Below, one piece after another: positions 4,954 through 6,326 of a DNA stretch of 6,326 bases (position 1 is its first letter; each line of letters starts with the position of its first letter). The notes below the pieces were generated by a model. That model was not told where the DNA came from. It made no database searches and saw nothing but the letters and a program-made list of their open reading frames with translations. This stretch comes from an uncultured Oscillibacter sp. GTDB taxonomy: Bacteria; Bacillota; Clostridia; Oscillospirales; Oscillospiraceae. A program made the position numbers and the translations under genes. The DNA lies in the NCBI GenBank assembly GCA_910585165.1, contig CAJUBX010000097.1, positions 1 through 6,326 on the forward strand. Direction: 5' to 3'.

Positions 4954-5634
4954 TCAGCTCTTGCTGGGAAGCACCGAGGCGATGGACCCGGCAAAGGCGC
5001 TCAGGGGCATGGTCTGGAGGACCACATGCCCCGGTCCGGTAATTACGGTGTTGAACATCCCCTCCCCGCCGAAGAGGACGTTTTTCACCCCCTTGACGGA
5101 CTGGATGTCGATGGAGCAGGTCTCGTCCATCATCGCCAGGTTCCCGGTGTCCACGATCAGCTTCTGGCCCGGGGCCAAGTCGTATTCCACGGCGGAGCCG
5201 TCGATTTCCAAAAAGGCAATGCCCCGGCCGCTGAGCTTCTGCATGATGAAGCCCTCGCCGCCGAAGAAGCCCGCGCCCACCTTCTTCTGGAAGAAGACGG
5301 ACAGCTCCACCCCCTGCTCCGAGGCCAGGAAGGCGGATTTCTGCGCCACGACAGATGTTCCCGGCCCGATCTCCACCGCCCGGATGGTTCCGGGGAAGCT
5401 GGAGGCAAAGGCGATCATGCCGGGGCCGCACTTGGCGGTGTAAAGGTTCTGGAACATGGACTCGCCGGAGAACATCCGGCCAAAGGCCTTGCCCAGGCTG
5501 CCCCCGGCGGAGGTCTGCATCTCCATATTGGGGCTCATCCACACCATGGAGCCCTTTTCCGTGATCATGGTCTCCCCGGCGTTCAAATCGCAGATCACCA
5601 CGGGCATGGGCTCGCCCTTAATTTCATAGTTCAT
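4954..5634 (-). CDS. AIM24 / TIGR00266 family protein
   Basis: A 226-aa protein of the AIM24 family (TIGR00266), named after a mitochondrial biogenesis protein. Bacterial members are widespread beta-rich proteins of unsettled function. Family features include MNYEIKGEPMPVVICDLNAG, ETMITEKGSMVWMS (21-34), a glycine-rich GGSLGKAFGRMFSGES loop (44-59), FPGTIRAVEI (80-89), FFGGEGFIMQKLSG (123-136), GSAVEYDLAPGQKLIVDTG (146-164) and SVKGVKNVLFGGEGMF (179-194). No signal peptide or membrane helix is present. The frame is open upstream to 6237, overlapping spoVAD. The start at 5632-5634 is chosen because it matches the family N-terminus and has AAGGAG 9 bases upstream. It is divergent from spoVAD and convergent with the glycan operon. 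No functional link to either is evident. Confidence 0.92.
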   Translation of the reverse strand: MNYEIKGEPMPVVICDLNAGETMITEKGSMVWMSPNMEMQTSAGGSLGKAFGRMFSGESMFQNLYTAKCGPGMIAFASSFPGTIRAVEIGPGTSVVAQKSAFLASEQGVELSVFFQKKVGAGFFGGEGFIMQKLSGRGIAFLEIDGSAVEYDLAPGQKLIVDTGNLAMMDETCSIDIQSVKGVKNVLFGGEGMFNTVITGPGHVVLQTMPLSAFAGSIASVLPSKS

Positions 5635-5685
5635 TGCGGCACGCTCCTTTTTCTGTTCTTCCCCCCTGGGGGTTTGCTGTGTCTT

Positions 5686-5714
5686 ACTATAGCAAAGCCC
5701 CCGCCTCCCCGCAA
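5686..5714 (-). promoter_or_regulatory. Sigma-A promoter for the AIM24-family gene
   Basis: On the minus strand TTGCGG (5709-5714) and TATAGT (5686-5691) are separated by 17 bases. The −10 hexamer is one base off consensus; the −35 is weaker. The roughly 45-nt leader contains a CCCCC/GGGGG self-complementary stretch (about 5662-5672) before the ribosome binding site. This is compatible with vegetative expression, in contrast to divergent spoVAD. Confidence 0.65.
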
Positions 5715-5721
5715 GAGCCGG

Positions 5722-5744
5722 GGCAAAAAAGGGCACCTTTTGCC
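5722..5744. repeat. 7-bp inverted repeat between divergent promoters
   Basis: GGCAAAA (5722-5728) and TTTTGCC (5738-5744) face each other across 9 bases. They lie between the AIM24 promoter (5686-5714) and the spoVAD promoter (5754-5782). This is a plausible dimeric-regulator operator able to affect both genes. Chance cannot be excluded with arms this short. Confidence 0.35.
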
Positions 5745-5753
5745 TTTTCTCCC

Positions 5754-5782
5754 GCATAAAGCGCCTTGGGCCGGGCATCCTA
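5754..5782 (+). promoter_or_regulatory. Sigma-G promoter for spoVAD
   Basis: GCATA (5754-5758) matches the forespore sigma-G −35 consensus GHATR. After 17 bases CATCCTA (5776-5782) matches the −10 consensus CATWHTA at six of seven positions. Spacing is in the preferred 17-18 range. The spoVA genes of Bacillus are known sigma-G targets, so expression late in the forespore is expected. Transcription would begin about 25 bases before the spoVAD start. Confidence 0.75.
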
Positions 5783-5814
5783 GAAGGAACACCACTGCCA
5801 CAAGGAGGCGCGCT

Positions 5815-6326
5815 ATGAACAACAAGCGGATTGGGCGCCGCACCGTCGCCCTGGAGCATCCCCCCTCCGTCATCTCCTATGCCAACATCGGCGGCAAGCT
5901 GGAGGGGGAGGGACCCCTGCGGGAGCACTTCGACGAGCTGGAGCAGGACTCCTTCTTTGGGGAAAAGACCTGGGAAAAGGCGGAGTCCGCCATGCAGAAA
6001 CGGGTTCTCCAACGGGCCCTGGACCAGATTAAGCTCAGCCCCAAGGATCTGGACTATATTTTTGCCGGGGACCTTTTGAACCAGTGTATCGGCTCCTCCT
6101 TCGGCCTGCGGGAGTTCGGCGTGCCTTTTTACGGGCTCTACGGGGCCTGCTCCACCATGGGGGAATCCCTGTCCCTGGCGGCCATGGCCATCGACGGGGG
6201 CTTCGCGGAGAAGGCCGCCGCCATGACCTCCTCCCACTTCTGCACGGCGGAGCGGCAGTACCGGATGCCCGTGCCCTACGGCAACCAGCGGACCCCCACC
6301 GCCCAGTGGACCGCCACCGCCGCCGG
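5815..6326 (+). CDS. spoVAD: Stage V sporulation protein AD, 3'-truncated by window edge
   Basis: The first 170 residues of SpoVAD, a thiolase-fold protein of about 340 aa that binds dipicolinic acid directly. It works with SpoVAC and SpoVAE at the inner forespore membrane. Visible signatures are SYANIGGKLEGEGPL (21-35), FDELEQDSFFGEKTWEKAES (39-58), LSPKDLDYIFAGDLLNQ (74-90), YGLYGACSTMGESL (106-119), with Cys112 at the thiolase nucleophile position, and SSHFCTAERQYRMPVPYGNQ (139-158). The ATG at 5815 has AAGGAGG 6 bases upstream and follows a sigma-G promoter. No stop occurs before the window end. SpoVAC does not precede it, since the upstream gene is the divergent AIM24-family gene. spoVAC could follow spoVAD, beyond the window. 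The family call is very secure. Confidence 0.96.
   Translation, partial: MNNKRIGRRTVALEHPPSVISYANIGGKLEGEGPLREHFDELEQDSFFGEKTWEKAESAMQKRVLQRALDQIKLSPKDLDYIFAGDLLNQCIGSSFGLREFGVPFYGLYGACSTMGESLSLAAMAIDGGFAEKAAAMTSSHFCTAERQYRMPVPYGNQRTPTAQWTATAA

Noticed and set aside
4701..5042. 113-aa plus-strand frame through terminator and repeat copy 2
   Set aside because: It shares a peptide with the frame in copy 1 (RGTQEGFPAP and FQNF), but this follows from conserved DNA structure. Pairing-preserving changes explain the variation better than coding, and there is no ribosome site.
4954..6237. N-terminally extended 427-aa version of the AIM24 protein
   Set aside because: The added 201 residues are antisense to spoVAD and cross two promoters. 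The family N-terminus and ribosome site put the start at 5632-5634.

Overview
The window is GC-rich throughout, including third codon positions. It carries two spore-specific genes (spoVAE and spoVAD) beside a fermentative carbamate kinase and clean AGGAGG-type ribosome binding sites. This points to an endospore-forming, anaerobic, high-GC Clostridia, most likely Oscillospiraceae-like (the Flavonifractor/Intestinimonas/Lawsonibacter kind of genome). That placement is inferred from gene content and base composition, not from a search.

Layout from left to right. Positions 1-915 hold the 3' part of a carbamate kinase gene (+). A convergent intergenic region (916-1156) follows, then spoVAE (−, 1157-1513). 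A divergent spacer leads to a 52-aa acidic helical protein (+, 1765-1923). Next comes a good sigma-A promoter with a roughly 140-nt structured leader, and a two-gene surface-glycan operon (+): a GT2 glycosyltransferase (2133-3149) and an O-antigen-ligase/polymerase-type membrane protein (3160-4686). A second convergent intergenic region (4687-4953) precedes an AIM24/TIGR00266-family gene (−, 4954-5634). It is transcribed divergently from spoVAD (+, from 5815, running off the window end), which has a near-consensus sigma-G promoter.

The most unusual signal lies in the two convergent intergenic regions. Each contains a 162-bp related, hairpin-rich sequence in the same orientation, and each copy is flanked on both sides by a perfect direct duplication of the local terminator hairpin (26 bp at the first site, 29 bp at the second). 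The terminators at the two sites have unrelated sequences, so the duplication looks like a target-site duplication. Removing the element and one hairpin copy restores an ordinary bidirectional terminator at each locus. The two copies show compensatory base changes in their stems, so RNA or single-strand structure appears to be conserved. This looks like a small non-autonomous mobile element that targets intrinsic terminators and duplicates the whole hairpin.

Functionally, SpoVAD and SpoVAE belong to the forespore channel for dipicolinic acid, but here they lie on opposite strands about 4.3 kb apart, separated by glycan genes and the AIM24 gene, instead of in the usual spoVAC-spoVAD-spoVAE run. 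The glycosyltransferase and ligase pair probably make or attach an envelope polysaccharide. No tRNA, rRNA, CRISPR array, transposase or integrase gene was seen.
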